Assembly: GCA_051884615.1 (NCBI GenBank)
Contig: JBJEVT010000016.1
Location: forward strand, 1-64,000
Direction of reading: 5' to 3'
Length of the DNA stretch: 64,000 nt
From: UBA1724 sp051884615
GTDB taxonomy: Bacteria > Verrucomicrobiota > Lentisphaeria > Oligosphaerales > Oligosphaeraceae
The notes beneath the pieces are model-generated. The model did no database searches. It saw only the letters and a program-made list of their open reading frames with translations, and was not told the DNA's origin. Shown piece after piece: positions 1 to 8,997 of the stretch (position 1 is the first letter of the stretch; the number at the start of each line of letters is the position of its first letter). Position numbers and translations under genes: made by a program.

Positions 1-71
1 GGGGTGCGGGGGGGGGGGGGGGGGAAGTCAGTCAGGGGAAAGGGAAGAGGGAGGGAGGGAAAGGGGGAGGG

Positions 72-1217
72 TCAGTTCAGCACCAGATAGTCCTTGTGGA
101 CCGCCTCGGGAGATTCCACGGGATGCCCCAGCAGCTCCGGCAGACGGGCGCTTTTCTCCCCGCAGATGCGCAGGAGCTCCTCGCTGGAGAAATTGGCGAC
201 GCCCCGGCCGATCTCCTGCCGCCGGACATCCAGAATCCGCACCGGCTCCCCCTTGCGGAAGACGCCGGAGACCCCCAGCACGCCGCCGGGAAGCAGGCTC
301 CGGTTCTCCTTCAGGAGGGCTTCCCGGGCGCCATCGTCCACCACAAGGGCGCCCACCGGTTCGGAGAAGAAGGCCAGGAAGCGCTGCCAGGAGCCCATGG
401 TCTTCCGGGAGACGGCCTGGCAGAAGAGGGTTCCGATGTCCTCCCCGTCCAGGAAGCGGACCAGGTTTCCGAAGTCCCGTCCGTCCACGATGGCCATGGC
501 GTACCCGCCCGCCGTGCAGATGGAGGCGGCATGGAGCTTGGTCATCATGCCGCCGGTGGAGTACGGGTTTCCGTCGGTGGCGCCGGCCATGGACAGGAGG
601 CTTTTGTCCAGGGAGGTCACCACGCTGAAGCGTTCCCCGAAGGAGCCGTCCCTCTCCACGGCGTGGAAGGCGTCCACGGTGGTCATCAGCACGGTCAGCT
701 GGGCGCCCATCATGGTGGCCACCATGGCGGCCAGGGTGTCGTTGTCCCCGATCTTGATTTCCTCCACGCAGACGGAGTCGTTTTCGTTGACGATGGGGAG
801 GATGTCCTCTTCCAGGAGGGCGCGGAGGCAATCCGCCACCCGGACGTTCCGCTCCCGGTCCCGCAGGTCGGCGGCGGTGAGGAGCAGCTGGGCGCAATGG
901 GCCCCGTTGGCCTCGCAGGCGTTCTCGTAATAGCGCATCAAATAGCCCTGTCCCAGGGCGGAGAGCCCCTGGACCCGCGCCAGCTCCCGGGGACGGCGGT
1001 GCCAGCCCAGGATGGTCATGCCCAGGGGAATGGCGCCGGAGGTCACCAGAATCACCTCGATGCCCCGGCGCCGCACCTCCAGAAGCCGGGCGACAAGCTG
1101 GGCGGTGCGCTCCCCCGGGGCCTCCCGGAGAAGGTTGCTCCCCACCTTCACCACCAGACGGCGCACCCCCTTCAGCACCGTGCGCCGGGCGCCATTGTCG
1201 GAAGAGAAGACTGCCAT
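72..1217 (-). CDS. proB: glutamate 5-kinase
   Basis: Phosphorylates L-glutamate to glutamyl-5-phosphate, the first step of proline synthesis, in the cytoplasm. The 381-residue product starts its amino-acid-kinase fold at VKVGSNLL and shows the loops VTSGAI, NENDSV and GDNDTLAA. The C-terminal ~95 residues look like the PUA domain, so it is full length for ProB. The ATG at 1217 is chosen because AGGAGGGG lies about 7 nt upstream, overlapping the end of fabF; the longer same-frame reading runs into fabF and has no kinase similarity. It follows fabF by 11 nt, so it is probably the last gene of the fatty-acid operon. proA is not in the window. Confidence 0.93.
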   Translation of the reverse strand: MAVFSSDNGARRTVLKGVRRLVVKVGSNLLREAPGERTAQLVARLLEVRRRGIEVILVTSGAIPLGMTILGWHRRPRELARVQGLSALGQGYLMRYYENACEANGAHCAQLLLTAADLRDRERNVRVADCLRALLEEDILPIVNENDSVCVEEIKIGDNDTLAAMVATMMGAQLTVLMTTVDAFHAVERDGSFGERFSVVTSLDKSLLSMAGATDGNPYSTGGMMTKLHAASICTAGGYAMAIVDGRDFGNLVRFLDGEDIGTLFCQAVSRKTMGSWQRFLAFFSEPVGALVVDDGAREALLKENRSLLPGGVLGVSGVFRKGEPVRILDVRRQEIGRGVANFSSEELLRICGEKSARLPELLGHPVESPEAVHKDYLVLN

Positions 1218-1228
1218 GGACGCCCCTC

Positions 1229-2485
1229 CTACCCCTCGTAGCGGGAGAAGACCACGGCGGCATTGTGGCCCCCGAAGCCCATGTTCAGCTTCAAGGCGTG
1301 GCGCAGCGTCGGCAGAGACCGGGATTCGTTGGCCATGTAGTCCAGGTCGCACTCCGGATCGGGGTGGTGGAGATTGATGGTGCCGGGCGCCATGCGTTCC
1401 TTCACCGCCTGGACGCACACCAGGGACTCGAAGCCGCCGGCGGCCCCCAGGAGGTGGCCCGTCATGGATTTGGTGCTGGAGATGGAGACCCGGCGGGCGT
1501 GCTCTCCCAGAGCCAGCTTCAGGGCCTTGGTCTCCACGGCGTCGTTCATGGGGGTGCTGGTGCCATGGGCGTTCACATAGCCCACGTCCTCGGGGGTCAA
1601 GCCGGCCCGCTGCAGGGCGATGGAGATGGCCCGGGCGGCGCCGGAGCCGTCGGCGGAGGGGGCGGTGACGTGATAGGCGTCGCCGGTGGCGCCATATCCC
1701 GTCACCTCGGCCAGGATCTCCGCTCCCCGCGCCAGGGCGTGCTCCCGCTCCTCCAGCAGGAGGACGCCGGCGCCGGAGGCCGGCACGAATCCGTCCCGCT
1801 CCGCGTCAAAGGGGCGGCTCGCCCCCTTGGGGTCCTGGTTGCGGGAAGTCAGGGCGCGCATGGAGCCGAAGGCCGCCAGGCCCAGGGACATGATGCCGTT
1901 CTCCGTGCCGCCCGCCAGCATGGCCACCGCGTCCCCCCGGCGGATCACCCAGGAGGCCTCCCCGATGGCGTGGAGGCCGCTGGCGCAGGCGGAGACGATG
2001 CCGAAATTGGGTCCCTGGAGATGATGGCGGATGGCCACCATGCCGGAGGCCATGTCCCCGATCATCATGGGGATGGTCATGGGGGAGACCTGCCGGGGAC
2101 CGGACTGCGCCAGACGCCCGTCCTGGGTGGAGATGGTCTGCAACCCCCCGATGCCGGAGGAGATCATGACGCCGATGTCCTCCGGCGCCACGCCCTCCCC
2201 CGCCTTCAGGCCGGCCTGCGCCATGGCCTGGTCGCTGGCCGCCACCGCATACCAGCAGAAGGGATCCATGCGCTGCTGCTCCTTGGGGGAGAGATAGTTC
2301 TCCAGGGCCAGCCCCTGGACGCGCCCCCCCACGCGGCAACGGTAGTCCTCCCCATACTCCTCCAGGAGCTGGATTCCGCTGACGCCTTCCAGCAGGTTGC
2401 CCCACACCTCCTTCAGGGTGCTCCCCAGGGGAGAGACCACACCCAGGCCAGTGACCACAACACGACGCTCGTTCTCCGCCATCAT
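1229..2485 (-). CDS. fabF: 3-oxoacyl-ACP synthase II
   Basis: Condensing enzyme of fatty-acid elongation: malonyl-ACP plus acyl-ACP gives 3-oxoacyl-ACP. The 418-residue product has the thiolase fold with the acylated Cys167 in SACASG, His307 in NAHGTST, and Lys339/His344 in the SSTKSMTGH stretch, a complete C-H-H set. The C-terminal GFGGHNAAVVF is the usual glycine loop. Two adjacent ATGs exist (2485 and 2482); GAGGAG about 8 nt upstream supports 2485. It lies downstream of acpP with a 423-nt gap and is followed at once by proB. Length and motifs are normal for FabF. Confidence 0.95.
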   Translation of the reverse strand: MMAENERRVVVTGLGVVSPLGSTLKEVWGNLLEGVSGIQLLEEYGEDYRCRVGGRVQGLALENYLSPKEQQRMDPFCWYAVAASDQAMAQAGLKAGEGVAPEDIGVMISSGIGGLQTISTQDGRLAQSGPRQVSPMTIPMMIGDMASGMVAIRHHLQGPNFGIVSACASGLHAIGEASWVIRRGDAVAMLAGGTENGIMSLGLAAFGSMRALTSRNQDPKGASRPFDAERDGFVPASGAGVLLLEEREHALARGAEILAEVTGYGATGDAYHVTAPSADGSGAARAISIALQRAGLTPEDVGYVNAHGTSTPMNDAVETKALKLALGEHARRVSISSTKSMTGHLLGAAGGFESLVCVQAVKERMAPGTINLHHPDPECDLDYMANESRSLPTLRHALKLNMGFGGHNAAVVFSRYEG

Positions 2486-2908
2486 GGTTCTTGCTCCTCG
2501 CTTGACAACGCGCTCCAACGCAATTCCGAAAAGAAATCCAACCGCCCGGACAAGACGCCGGACGACGACGCCACCCCAAAGGAAAGGCCGCAATCCCTCC
2601 GGCGAACCGCCAGGAAAAAAAAGGACGGGAGGCGCTGACGACTCCCTCATCCTCTCTGCCCGGCCACCGGCATTGCAGCCCGCATTCCGACGCCACGGGA
2701 CGACGACGCCCGCGCCCCGGCGATCCAAGATTGTGGAAAGGGCCATCCCTCCCCCGCACTGCTCCGGGAAAGGGATAGGCGGAAAGCAGGATGGCCCACG
2801 GACAACGCCGCCCCGACCTCCCCACACCCCGCACCCCGCCGAAAACAGACGGAAAGAGGAAGGAAGAAGAGAAGGCCGGCGGCGCAGGGAAGAATCAACC
2901 CGTCGAGA
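2486..2908. other. 423-nt gap between acpP and fabF
   Basis: No convincing gene on either strand; the short ORFs here are low-complexity and lack family features. The only clear signal is the fabF ribosome binding site at its left edge. It is unusually long for an acpP-fabF junction, so a separate fabF promoter or an RNA-processing site may lie here, but I see no clear -35/-10 pair. Confidence 0.4.
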
Positions 2909-3175
2909 CTAGAACTCGGCGGACTTCTCTCCCATGGCCTTCTGGATGTAATCCGCAGCCTTGCCCACGGTCTGCATATTCTCCACCACGTCGTCGGGAA
3001 TGGTGGGAAGGCTGAACTCGGACTCGAACTTCATCACAAGTTCCACAATGTCCAGGGAGTCCGCATTCAGATCCTCGATGAAACGGGCCTCGGGAACCAC
3101 CTGGTCCTCACGCACACCCAGCTGCTCCACGATGATCGTGCGAACTTTCTCAAAAACATCGTTCTCTGCTTCCAT
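2909..3175 (-). CDS. acpP: acyl carrier protein
   Basis: Small acidic carrier that holds acyl chains on a 4'-phosphopantetheine arm during fatty-acid synthesis. The 88-residue product has the attachment site Ser40 in NADSLDIVEL, followed by the expected acidic helix II. The start at 3175 is set by AGGAG about 10 nt upstream; an in-frame ATG further upstream would add residues unlike any ACP. Neighbours are fabG (upstream) and fabF (downstream), the standard order. A 284-nt gap precedes it, so it may have its own promoter, as acpP often does given its high expression. Confidence 0.96.
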   Translation of the reverse strand: MEAENDVFEKVRTIIVEQLGVREDQVVPEARFIEDLNADSLDIVELVMKFESEFSLPTIPDDVVENMQTVGKAADYIQKAMGEKSAEF

Positions 3176-3459
3176 GCAACGAAAACTCCTAAATGGTTGG
3201 GGATGGATGAAACAGACTGACAACTGACAACGCCGCCTCCCCAGGGAAAAAACCCGCCATGGGACAAGGAACCGCCTCCCGGCGACCCTCGCTCATCGGA
3301 ATCCTTGCTTTCCAAGGGGAGAACAGGACAGGAATTGACAATCCTGCGGTATTTCGGACAAAAAGAAAATCTCCCCCACCTTAAAAGTCAGTCGGCGTAA
3401 GATAATGCCTGCCCATGGTTTTGCAAGCCACCGCCTCCGGGGAGGGATTCCGCCGGCTT

Positions 3460-4218
3460 CTACATTGCCATGCCGCCGTCCACGGAGAGGACCTGTCCGG
3501 TGATGTAGGCGGCGGCGGGGGAAGCCAGGAAGAGGACGGCGTCGGCGATTTCCTCGGGGCGGGCGATGCGTCCCAGGGGGATCTGGGTCTTGAGCTTTTC
3601 CTTCAGGGCCTCCGGGAGGACCTGGGTCATGTCGGTCTCCACGAACCCCGGGGCGACGGCGTTGACGGTGACGTTGCGTCCGGCGCATTCCCGGGCCATG
3701 GCCTTGGTGAGTCCCAGGATGCCTGCCTTGGCGGCGGCGTAGTTGGCCTGTCCGGGATTTCCCAGGAGTCCCACCACGGAGGAGATGTTGACGATGCGTC
3801 CCTGGCGTTGTTTCAGCATGGGCATGAGGGCGGCGTGGATGCCGTTGTAGACGCCCTTCAGGTTCGTGTCCAGCACGGCGTCCCAGTCCTCCTCGGTGAG
3901 GCGTGGCATCAGCTTGTCCCGGGTGATGCCCGCATTGTTGACCAGGATGTCCAGCCGTTGTCCGAAGGCGGCGAGGATTTCCCCGAAGACCTGGTGGACC
4001 TCCGGGGTGTTGCGGATGTCGCATCCGAAGCCCAGCGCCATGGATTCCTCCACCTGGCATTCCCGGGCCACTTCCCGGGCGGCTTCCCGGGCGGTCTCCG
4101 TCCGGGTTCCCAGGAGCGCCACCTGGGCCCCCTCCTTCAAAAACGCCTTCACGATGGCCCGTCCGATGCCCCGGGTGCCCCCGGTGACCACGGCCTTCTG
4201 TCCTGCAAGGATGCCCAT
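3460..4218 (-). CDS. fabG: 3-oxoacyl-ACP reductase
   Basis: NADPH-dependent short-chain dehydrogenase/reductase reducing 3-oxoacyl-ACP in fatty-acid elongation. The 252-residue product has the cofactor loop TGGTRGIG (12-19), NNAG (94-97), Asn119, the catalytic Ser at 146-147, Tyr160 and Lys164 (YxxxK). It ends with the usual TGQVLSVDGGMAM. The start at ATG 4218 has GGAGAG about 10 nt upstream; a TTG two codons earlier would sit too close to that site. It follows fabD by 40 nt. Confidence 0.95.
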   Translation of the reverse strand: MGILAGQKAVVTGGTRGIGRAIVKAFLKEGAQVALLGTRTETAREAAREVARECQVEESMALGFGCDIRNTPEVHQVFGEILAAFGQRLDILVNNAGITRDKLMPRLTEEDWDAVLDTNLKGVYNGIHAALMPMLKQRQGRIVNISSVVGLLGNPGQANYAAAKAGILGLTKAMARECAGRNVTVNAVAPGFVETDMTQVLPEALKEKLKTQIPLGRIARPEEIADAVLFLASPAAAYITGQVLSVDGGMAM

Positions 4219-4258
4219 GTCCAATGTCTCTCCGTAGTAGGTTGATGAGGTGACGTTG

Positions 4259-5161
4259 CTACAAATCCAGGGACTGCACGGGGAAATCCCGGCGGAGGCG
4301 GCGCAGCAGCCCCGCCAGCACCCGTCCGGGTCCCACCTCCTCCAGGGCCTCCGTCCTTTCCATCAGGGCGGCGGCGCACTGTTCCCAGCGGACGGGGGAG
4401 GAGATTTGGCGCGCCAGGAGTTCCGGCAGAGGGAGCGCGGCCTCCTCCGTCCAGCCGCCGGTCACATTGTGGACCAGGGGGATTTGGGGAGTCTGGAAGG
4501 GGATGTCCGCCAGATATTCCCGGAAGGCCCGGGCCGCCTCCTCCATCAGGGGGGAGTGGAAGGCGCCCGCCACCGTCAGCTTCTGGAGCTTCAACGCCTT
4601 GCCCTCCAGCAGGGAGAGGCACTTCTCCACCCGGGCCGCCTCGCCGCTGACGATGCGCTGGCCGGGGCAGTTGTAGTTGGCCACGCAGACGCCGCTCTCC
4701 CGGCAGGCTTCCTCCAGGACCTCCTCGTCACATCCCACCACCGCCCCCATGGCGCCGGGGGTCCGGCGGCAGCATTGATCCATCAGCTCCCCCCGGCGCG
4801 CCACCATCCGCAGCCCGGTCTCGAAATCCACCGCGCCGGAGGCCGTCACCGCGGAAAGCTCCCCCAGGGAGAGCCCGCCCAGCGCCGACACCGACACCCC
4901 CTCCCCTCCAAGGGCCTCCTTCCGGGCGGCGTAGCCCGCCAGGCTGACCACGAAAATCGCCGGCTGACACCGGGCGCACGCCGTCAGCTCCTCCATGGTG
5001 CCCTGGAAACACAGGCGGGAGACACTCCAGCCCAGAATCCGGTCCGCTTCCTGAAAGAGGGCGGCGGCGGCGGGCGAACTCTCCGCCAGCGCCTTCCCCA
5101 TGCCAGGATGCTGGGCGCCCTGGCCGGCAAACATGATCCCTTTTCTCACCATCGACTCCAC
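4259..5161 (-). CDS. fabD: malonyl-CoA-ACP transacylase
   Basis: Transfers malonyl from CoA to ACP. The product has the N-terminal FAGQGAQ motif, the nucleophile Ser98 in GLSLG, the conserved Arg near position 123 and His202 in GAFHSPL, so all catalytic parts are present. About 300 residues, normal length. A GTG at 5161 is chosen because GGGGAG lies about 9 nt upstream; an ATG three codons later (5152) is the alternative. Upstream is plsX (169 nt gap), downstream fabG. Confidence 0.94.
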   Translation of the reverse strand: MESMVRKGIMFAGQGAQHPGMGKALAESSPAAAALFQEADRILGWSVSRLCFQGTMEELTACARCQPAIFVVSLAGYAARKEALGGEGVSVSALGGLSLGELSAVTASGAVDFETGLRMVARRGELMDQCCRRTPGAMGAVVGCDEEVLEEACRESGVCVANYNCPGQRIVSGEAARVEKCLSLLEGKALKLQKLTVAGAFHSPLMEEAARAFREYLADIPFQTPQIPLVHNVTGGWTEEAALPLPELLARQISSPVRWEQCAAALMERTEALEEVGPGRVLAGLLRRLRRDFPVQSLDL

Positions 5162-5330
5162 GCCCTGAGGCTCCCCGCCCCCTCCGGGGCGTCATCCCGG
5201 AAAGCTCCGGTCCGCGGCGGGGGGCGGCATGTCAAATCCACACAAAAACGAAAGGCGGCGACTCCTCCCTCCCGTCCAGGCGGGAGAAGGGGGGAACGCC
5301 GCCGCAGGAATGGCGCCGGGGCGCCCTCGC

Positions 5331-6368
5331 TCAGCACAACGTGCCGGCCGCATACTGATGCACGGCCTCCACAATGCGCTCGTTCAACTGAAGCCGCAGA
5401 AGCTCGCCCACGGCGCGGATGCCATTGGCCACCCCGTGGCCCTGGAAGTTCCCGTGGCCGATGACGCAGCTTCCCTTCACCCCCAGCAGGGGGGCGCCGC
5501 CCACCTCGCTGGCGTCGGTGAGGCGCTTGATCTCCCGGAAGGCGCCCTTGCAGAGAAGGGCGCCCGTCTTCCACAGGGTGCGGCGCATCACGGTCTCCCG
5601 GATCATTCCCGAGAGGGACTTGGAGAGCTGCTCGCTGGTCTTCAGCACGATGTTGCCCACGAAGCCGTCGCAGACCACCACGTCCACCGTGCCCCGGAAG
5701 AGGTCATGGCCCTCGATGTTGCCCACGAAGTTCATGCCCGGAATCTGGCGAATCAGGGCGTAGGCCTCCTGGACCTGACGGTTCCCCTTCCCTTCCTCGG
5801 TGCCGTTGCTCAGCAGACCGACCCGGGGAGAGGAAAGACCCAGGACCTGGCGGGCGTAAAGCTCGCCCATCACGGCGAAATGGGCCAGCATCATGGGACT
5901 GCAGTCCACCGTGGCCCCGGAATCCATCAGCACCCAGGGACCCTTCTCCCCGGGCATCACCGTGGCGATGCCGGGACGGGACACCCCCTCCAGCATGCGC
6001 CACTTCAAAAAGGCCGCCCCCACGGCCGCACCCGTGTTCCCGGCGCTGAAAACCCCGCCGGCCCGGCCCGCCTTCACCATGTCCATGGCGACGACGATGG
6101 AGCTGCGGGGTTTCTCCCGGATGGCTTTCACCGGATGCTCGTCCATCCCCACGGTCTGTGGGGCGTCCACCAACTCCAGGCGGGAATCGGAGAGGGAGAC
6201 CTCCCGTTCCTCCAGCCCGCGGGCCACCTGTTCCCGGGGGCCGACGAGAAGGTAGTCGTAGGCGTCGCCAAAGGTCTTCAACGCCTCGGCGACACCGTCC
6301 AATACCGCAGACGGCGCATGGTCCCCCCCCATCATATCCACCGCAATGACAACCCTTGAGTCGGACAT
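5331..6368 (-). CDS. plsX: phosphate acyltransferase PlsX
   Basis: Makes acyl-phosphate from acyl-ACP, feeding the PlsY/PlsC route to phosphatidic acid. The 345-residue product begins with the signature VDMMGGDHAPSAVLDG and keeps FSAGNTGA, a conserved family stretch. Placement right after rpmF and before fabD is the classical DUF177-rpmF-plsX-fab order. No fabH lies between plsX and fabD, unlike in many proteobacteria. The ATG at 6368 has only a weak ribosome binding site but is the only start that gives the complete N-terminal motif. Confidence 0.94.
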   Translation of the reverse strand: MSDSRVVIAVDMMGGDHAPSAVLDGVAEALKTFGDAYDYLLVGPREQVARGLEEREVSLSDSRLELVDAPQTVGMDEHPVKAIREKPRSSIVVAMDMVKAGRAGGVFSAGNTGAAVGAAFLKWRMLEGVSRPGIATVMPGEKGPWVLMDSGATVDCSPMMLAHFAVMGELYARQVLGLSSPRVGLLSNGTEEGKGNRQVQEAYALIRQIPGMNFVGNIEGHDLFRGTVDVVVCDGFVGNIVLKTSEQLSKSLSGMIRETVMRRTLWKTGALLCKGAFREIKRLTDASEVGGAPLLGVKGSCVIGHGNFQGHGVANGIRAVGELLRLQLNERIVEAVHQYAAGTLC

Positions 6369-6412
6369 TGTTCCAGGGGGGCCTCGCGGCCCGTCTTGTT
6401 CCTGCGGGGGCG

Positions 6413-6607
6413 CTAGGCCTGGGCCTTCTCTTCCTTCACCTGGATGACCTGCTTGCCATCATAGTAGCCGCAGGCGGAGCAGGCGCGGTGAGGCAGACAG
6501 GGAGCGCCGCAGGCGGTGCAGGTGTGGGGCTCCAAACCACGATACCGGATCTGGGCCTTGCGCTGACGGACACGCATCTTGGATTTCTTGCACTGCTGAA
6601 CAGCCAT
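6413..6607 (-). CDS. rpmF: 50S ribosomal protein L32
   Basis: Small zinc-ribbon protein of the large ribosomal subunit. The 64 residues contain two cysteine pairs, CTAC and CSAC, separated by a short loop, as expected for a zinc-binding L32. The N-terminal half is rich in Arg/Lys. The ATG at 6607 has AGGAG about 10 nt upstream. It sits between a DUF177 gene and plsX, the usual context for rpmF. Confidence 0.95.
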   Translation of the reverse strand: MAVQQCKKSKMRVRQRKAQIRYRGLEPHTCTACGAPCLPHRACSACGYYDGKQVIQVKEEKAQA

Positions 6608-6728
6608 GGTTCCTTAATCTCCTAATCGTTAACAATGGGAATGACTCAATGAGCAAAAAAAATGGCGCGACACCCCGGAGGGACCGGCGGCGGGAAGAGG
6701 AGGAAGAAGCGCGACGGCCTCCCTCCCT

Positions 6729-7238
6729 CTACTCCCGGGGAACCACCCCGTCCAGGGCAGCCCAGGGATCCTCCTCCGAGGAACCCCCGGCGGGACAGCC
6801 GCAGGGCCCCTGGTTCAGGTTCGCCCCGCAGCGGGGGCAGAGCCCCTGGCACTCCTCCCGGCAGAGAAATCGCTGGGGAAAAGTCATTAATATATCCTCT
6901 CGAAGTCCATCTGAAAGGTCGACGGTCGTCCCAAAGGCATTCTCCACCTCGTGACAGACGTCGTCGGTGGTCAGATTCCAGGAGAAGGGTTCGTCGCATC
7001 GGTCGCAGAGGGCCTCCACGGTCACGGCGAGGGTTCCCCGGGCCAGCAGGTCGGCGCCGCCGTTGATGGCCTCCAGGTGGAGACGATACTCCACGGGAGA
7101 GAGATAGCGCAGGCGTTCCTCGTCCTCCAGCCCCAGTTCCCCCGGGGGGACGCTTCCCGCCAGATCCACCCCTCCGGGGGGCAGATCCACCAGGTCGAAC
7201 TGGACGCCGCGCATGGCCTTGTGGGAAAATTCGCCCAT
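6729..7238 (-). CDS. DUF177 (YceD-like) protein
   Basis: 169-residue member of the DUF177 family, whose E. coli member YceD affects 23S rRNA accumulation; the exact role here is not known. The DUF177 core is visible as VTVEALCDRCDEPF followed by an acidic strand, and the C-terminus has two further cysteine clusters (CREECQGLCPRCG, then CGC) that probably bind zinc. It lies upstream of rpmF and 15 nt after dapA, so it is probably cotranscribed. AAGGA is present upstream of the ATG at 7238. Confidence 0.85.
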   Translation of the reverse strand: MGEFSHKAMRGVQFDLVDLPPGGVDLAGSVPPGELGLEDEERLRYLSPVEYRLHLEAINGGADLLARGTLAVTVEALCDRCDEPFSWNLTTDDVCHEVENAFGTTVDLSDGLREDILMTFPQRFLCREECQGLCPRCGANLNQGPCGCPAGGSSEEDPWAALDGVVPRE

Positions 7239-7253
7239 GGCTTCCTTGGAAAA

Positions 7254-8123
7254 TCAGATCAGCTCCAGGGCGCGGAGGGTCTTCCGGAGGGTCTCCCGGT
7301 TGGCGGCGCCCATCTCGCAGAGAGGCAGGCGGTATTCCTCCTCCATGAGCCCCATGTCCGCCAGGGCGGCCTTCACGGGGATGGGGTTGGCCTCCAGGAA
7401 GAGGTCGTGCGCCAGGGGATAGAAGCGGCGATGGATGGCCTGCGCCCCGGGAAGATCCCCCGCCAGCATCAGGCGGCACATCTCCACATAGGGCGCCGGG
7501 GCGACGTTGGAAAGGACGCTGATGACTCCCTTCGCCCCCACGGACATCATGGGCAGCGCCAGGCTGTCGTCCCCGGAAAGGATGGTCAGGTCGCAGAGGC
7601 GGCCGATGGCGTTGACCCGCTCCACGCTTCCCGCCGCCTCCTTGATGGCCGCCACCTGGGGATGGGAGGCAAGACGCGCCACCACCTCCAGGGGAATCTC
7701 CTTCCCCGTGCGCCCGGGAACATTGTAGAGGACGATGGGCAGGCGGGTACATTCCGCGACCGCCACGAAATGACGGTAGAGCCCCTCGGCCGAGGGCTTG
7801 TTGTAGTACGGGGTCACCTGGAGCGTGGCGTCCACCGGCATCTCCTCCACCGCCTTCGTCAGACGAATGGCCTCCTCCGTGGAGTTGGCGCCCGTGCCCG
7901 CAATCACCTGGCAGCGACGCGCCACCTTCTCCGCCACAAAGCGGATGACCTCCAAATGCTCCTCCACCGAAAGGGTGGGGGACTCCCCCGTGGTCCCCAC
8001 GGGAACAATCCCCGCCACCCCGGCGGAAACCTGACGCTCCACCAGGGCATCCAAGGCGGGATAGTCCACCTGGCCATGACGGAAGGGGGTGACAAGCGCA
8101 GTGTAGCAGCCCTGGAGTTTCAT
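7254..8123 (-). CDS. dapA: 4-hydroxy-tetrahydrodipicolinate synthase
   Basis: Condenses pyruvate with aspartate semialdehyde on the way to diaminopimelate and lysine. The 289-residue (beta/alpha)8 protein has GTTGES (substrate carboxylate/proton relay Thr pair), Tyr in YNVPGRTG, and the Schiff-base Lys in AAIKEAAG, so the active site is complete. It is the first gene of a minus-strand run continuing into DUF177 and rpmF. Upstream on the minus strand is a TATAAC box at 8155-8150; no good -35 is seen. Confidence 0.94.
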   Translation of the reverse strand: MKLQGCYTALVTPFRHGQVDYPALDALVERQVSAGVAGIVPVGTTGESPTLSVEEHLEVIRFVAEKVARRCQVIAGTGANSTEEAIRLTKAVEEMPVDATLQVTPYYNKPSAEGLYRHFVAVAECTRLPIVLYNVPGRTGKEIPLEVVARLASHPQVAAIKEAAGSVERVNAIGRLCDLTILSGDDSLALPMMSVGAKGVISVLSNVAPAPYVEMCRLMLAGDLPGAQAIHRRFYPLAHDLFLEANPIPVKAALADMGLMEEEYRLPLCEMGAANRETLRKTLRALELI

Positions 8124-8299
8124 AGTTGTAAGTTGTTGAATGGCAAGATGTTATATTGTTTTGTAGAGAAAATGCGCCGGCATCGCCGCGCCCGACGCCC
8201 CGGGCGTTGGCGGAAAGACGCAATACTATAAGCCCCTTTCCCCGCCCCATCCCCCAGGCCAGAGGCGGGGTCGTCCTGGAGTTTCCCCGGGCGTCTTCC

Positions 8300-8328
8300 T
8301 TGAAATTCCCCCGGGATTTTCCTATACT
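8300..8328 (+). promoter_or_regulatory. sigma70-type promoter for the HTH gene
   Basis: TTGAAA (8300-8305) and TATACT (8323-8328) separated by exactly 17 nt. It is oriented toward the HTH gene at 8440, giving a leader of about 105 nt. The rest of the 8124-8439 gap holds the dapA upstream region and a GC-rich stretch with nothing else I can name. Confidence 0.6.
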
Positions 8329-8439
8329 TTTCCCTGGAATGGCGGTTCCGGCGGCGGGCGGGGCTTCTTCTTCCCCTCCCCCCGCCCTTTGGCGGGCCGC
8401 GTTTTTCTCCAGCGGGGCAGAGAGATTCGGGAGGTGGCG

Positions 8440-8997
8440 ATGGCGGCGAGAGGGAGTTCCCCTTTGGAGGTCCCGTGGGACCTCCGGCAGTTCCTGGACG
8501 AGACCTACGCCTTCCTTCCCGAGGACCGGAAGATTTCCCGCCGGGAGGGGCGTCTCTTCCGGCGGCGGCGCCAAAGCCTCCGTCTTTCCCTCCAGGAGAC
8601 CGCGGAGCTTCTCCACCTTCATCCGTCCACCCTGGGAAAATGGGAGCGGGGGGAATGTGGCTTCTGCCAGGTGCCCCACGCCCCCTCCCTGCAGGCCCTC
8701 CGGCTCTGGAAGAAGCAGGGCGACCTCCGGCGCTGGCTCTCCCTCCTCCAAATGCGGAAGCGCCTCCGGACGCTCCAGGACCCCGCCCTGAAGACCCTCT
8801 TCCTCCAAATGCGGAAGCTCTGCCTCCTCCCCGGAGGCTACGACGGCCTCCTGCCTCACCTCCGCGCCCTGATCCGCTCCCTGGAACAGGGCATCCTCGC
8901 CTGGGTCCTGGAGGAGGATGCCTCCCTGGAGGAGTGGCTCCCCCGCCCCTACGCCAGGGAACGCCCGGGAGGCAGCAAAAGCATGCAGTCCCCGTAG
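8440..8997 (+). CDS. XRE-like helix-turn-helix protein
   Basis: 185-residue cytoplasmic protein of unknown role. Residues ~37-72 form a Cro/XRE-type helix-turn-helix: an Arg-rich helix, then LSLQETAELLHLHPSTLGKW. The C-terminal half is Leu/Arg-rich and helical with a repeated LLQMRK/FLQMRK motif, possibly for dimerisation. The ATG at 8440 is preferred over an in-frame one at 8389 because GGGAGG lies just upstream. Its 3' end overlaps the 3' end of queA by 49 nt on the opposite strand. It has its own promoter. A DNA-binding role is inferred. Confidence 0.7.
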   Translation: MAARGSSPLEVPWDLRQFLDETYAFLPEDRKISRREGRLFRRRRQSLRLSLQETAELLHLHPSTLGKWERGECGFCQVPHAPSLQALRLWKKQGDLRRWLSLLQMRKRLRTLQDPALKTLFLQMRKLCLLPGGYDGLLPHLRALIRSLEQGILAWVLEEDASLEEWLPRPYARERPGGSKSMQSP

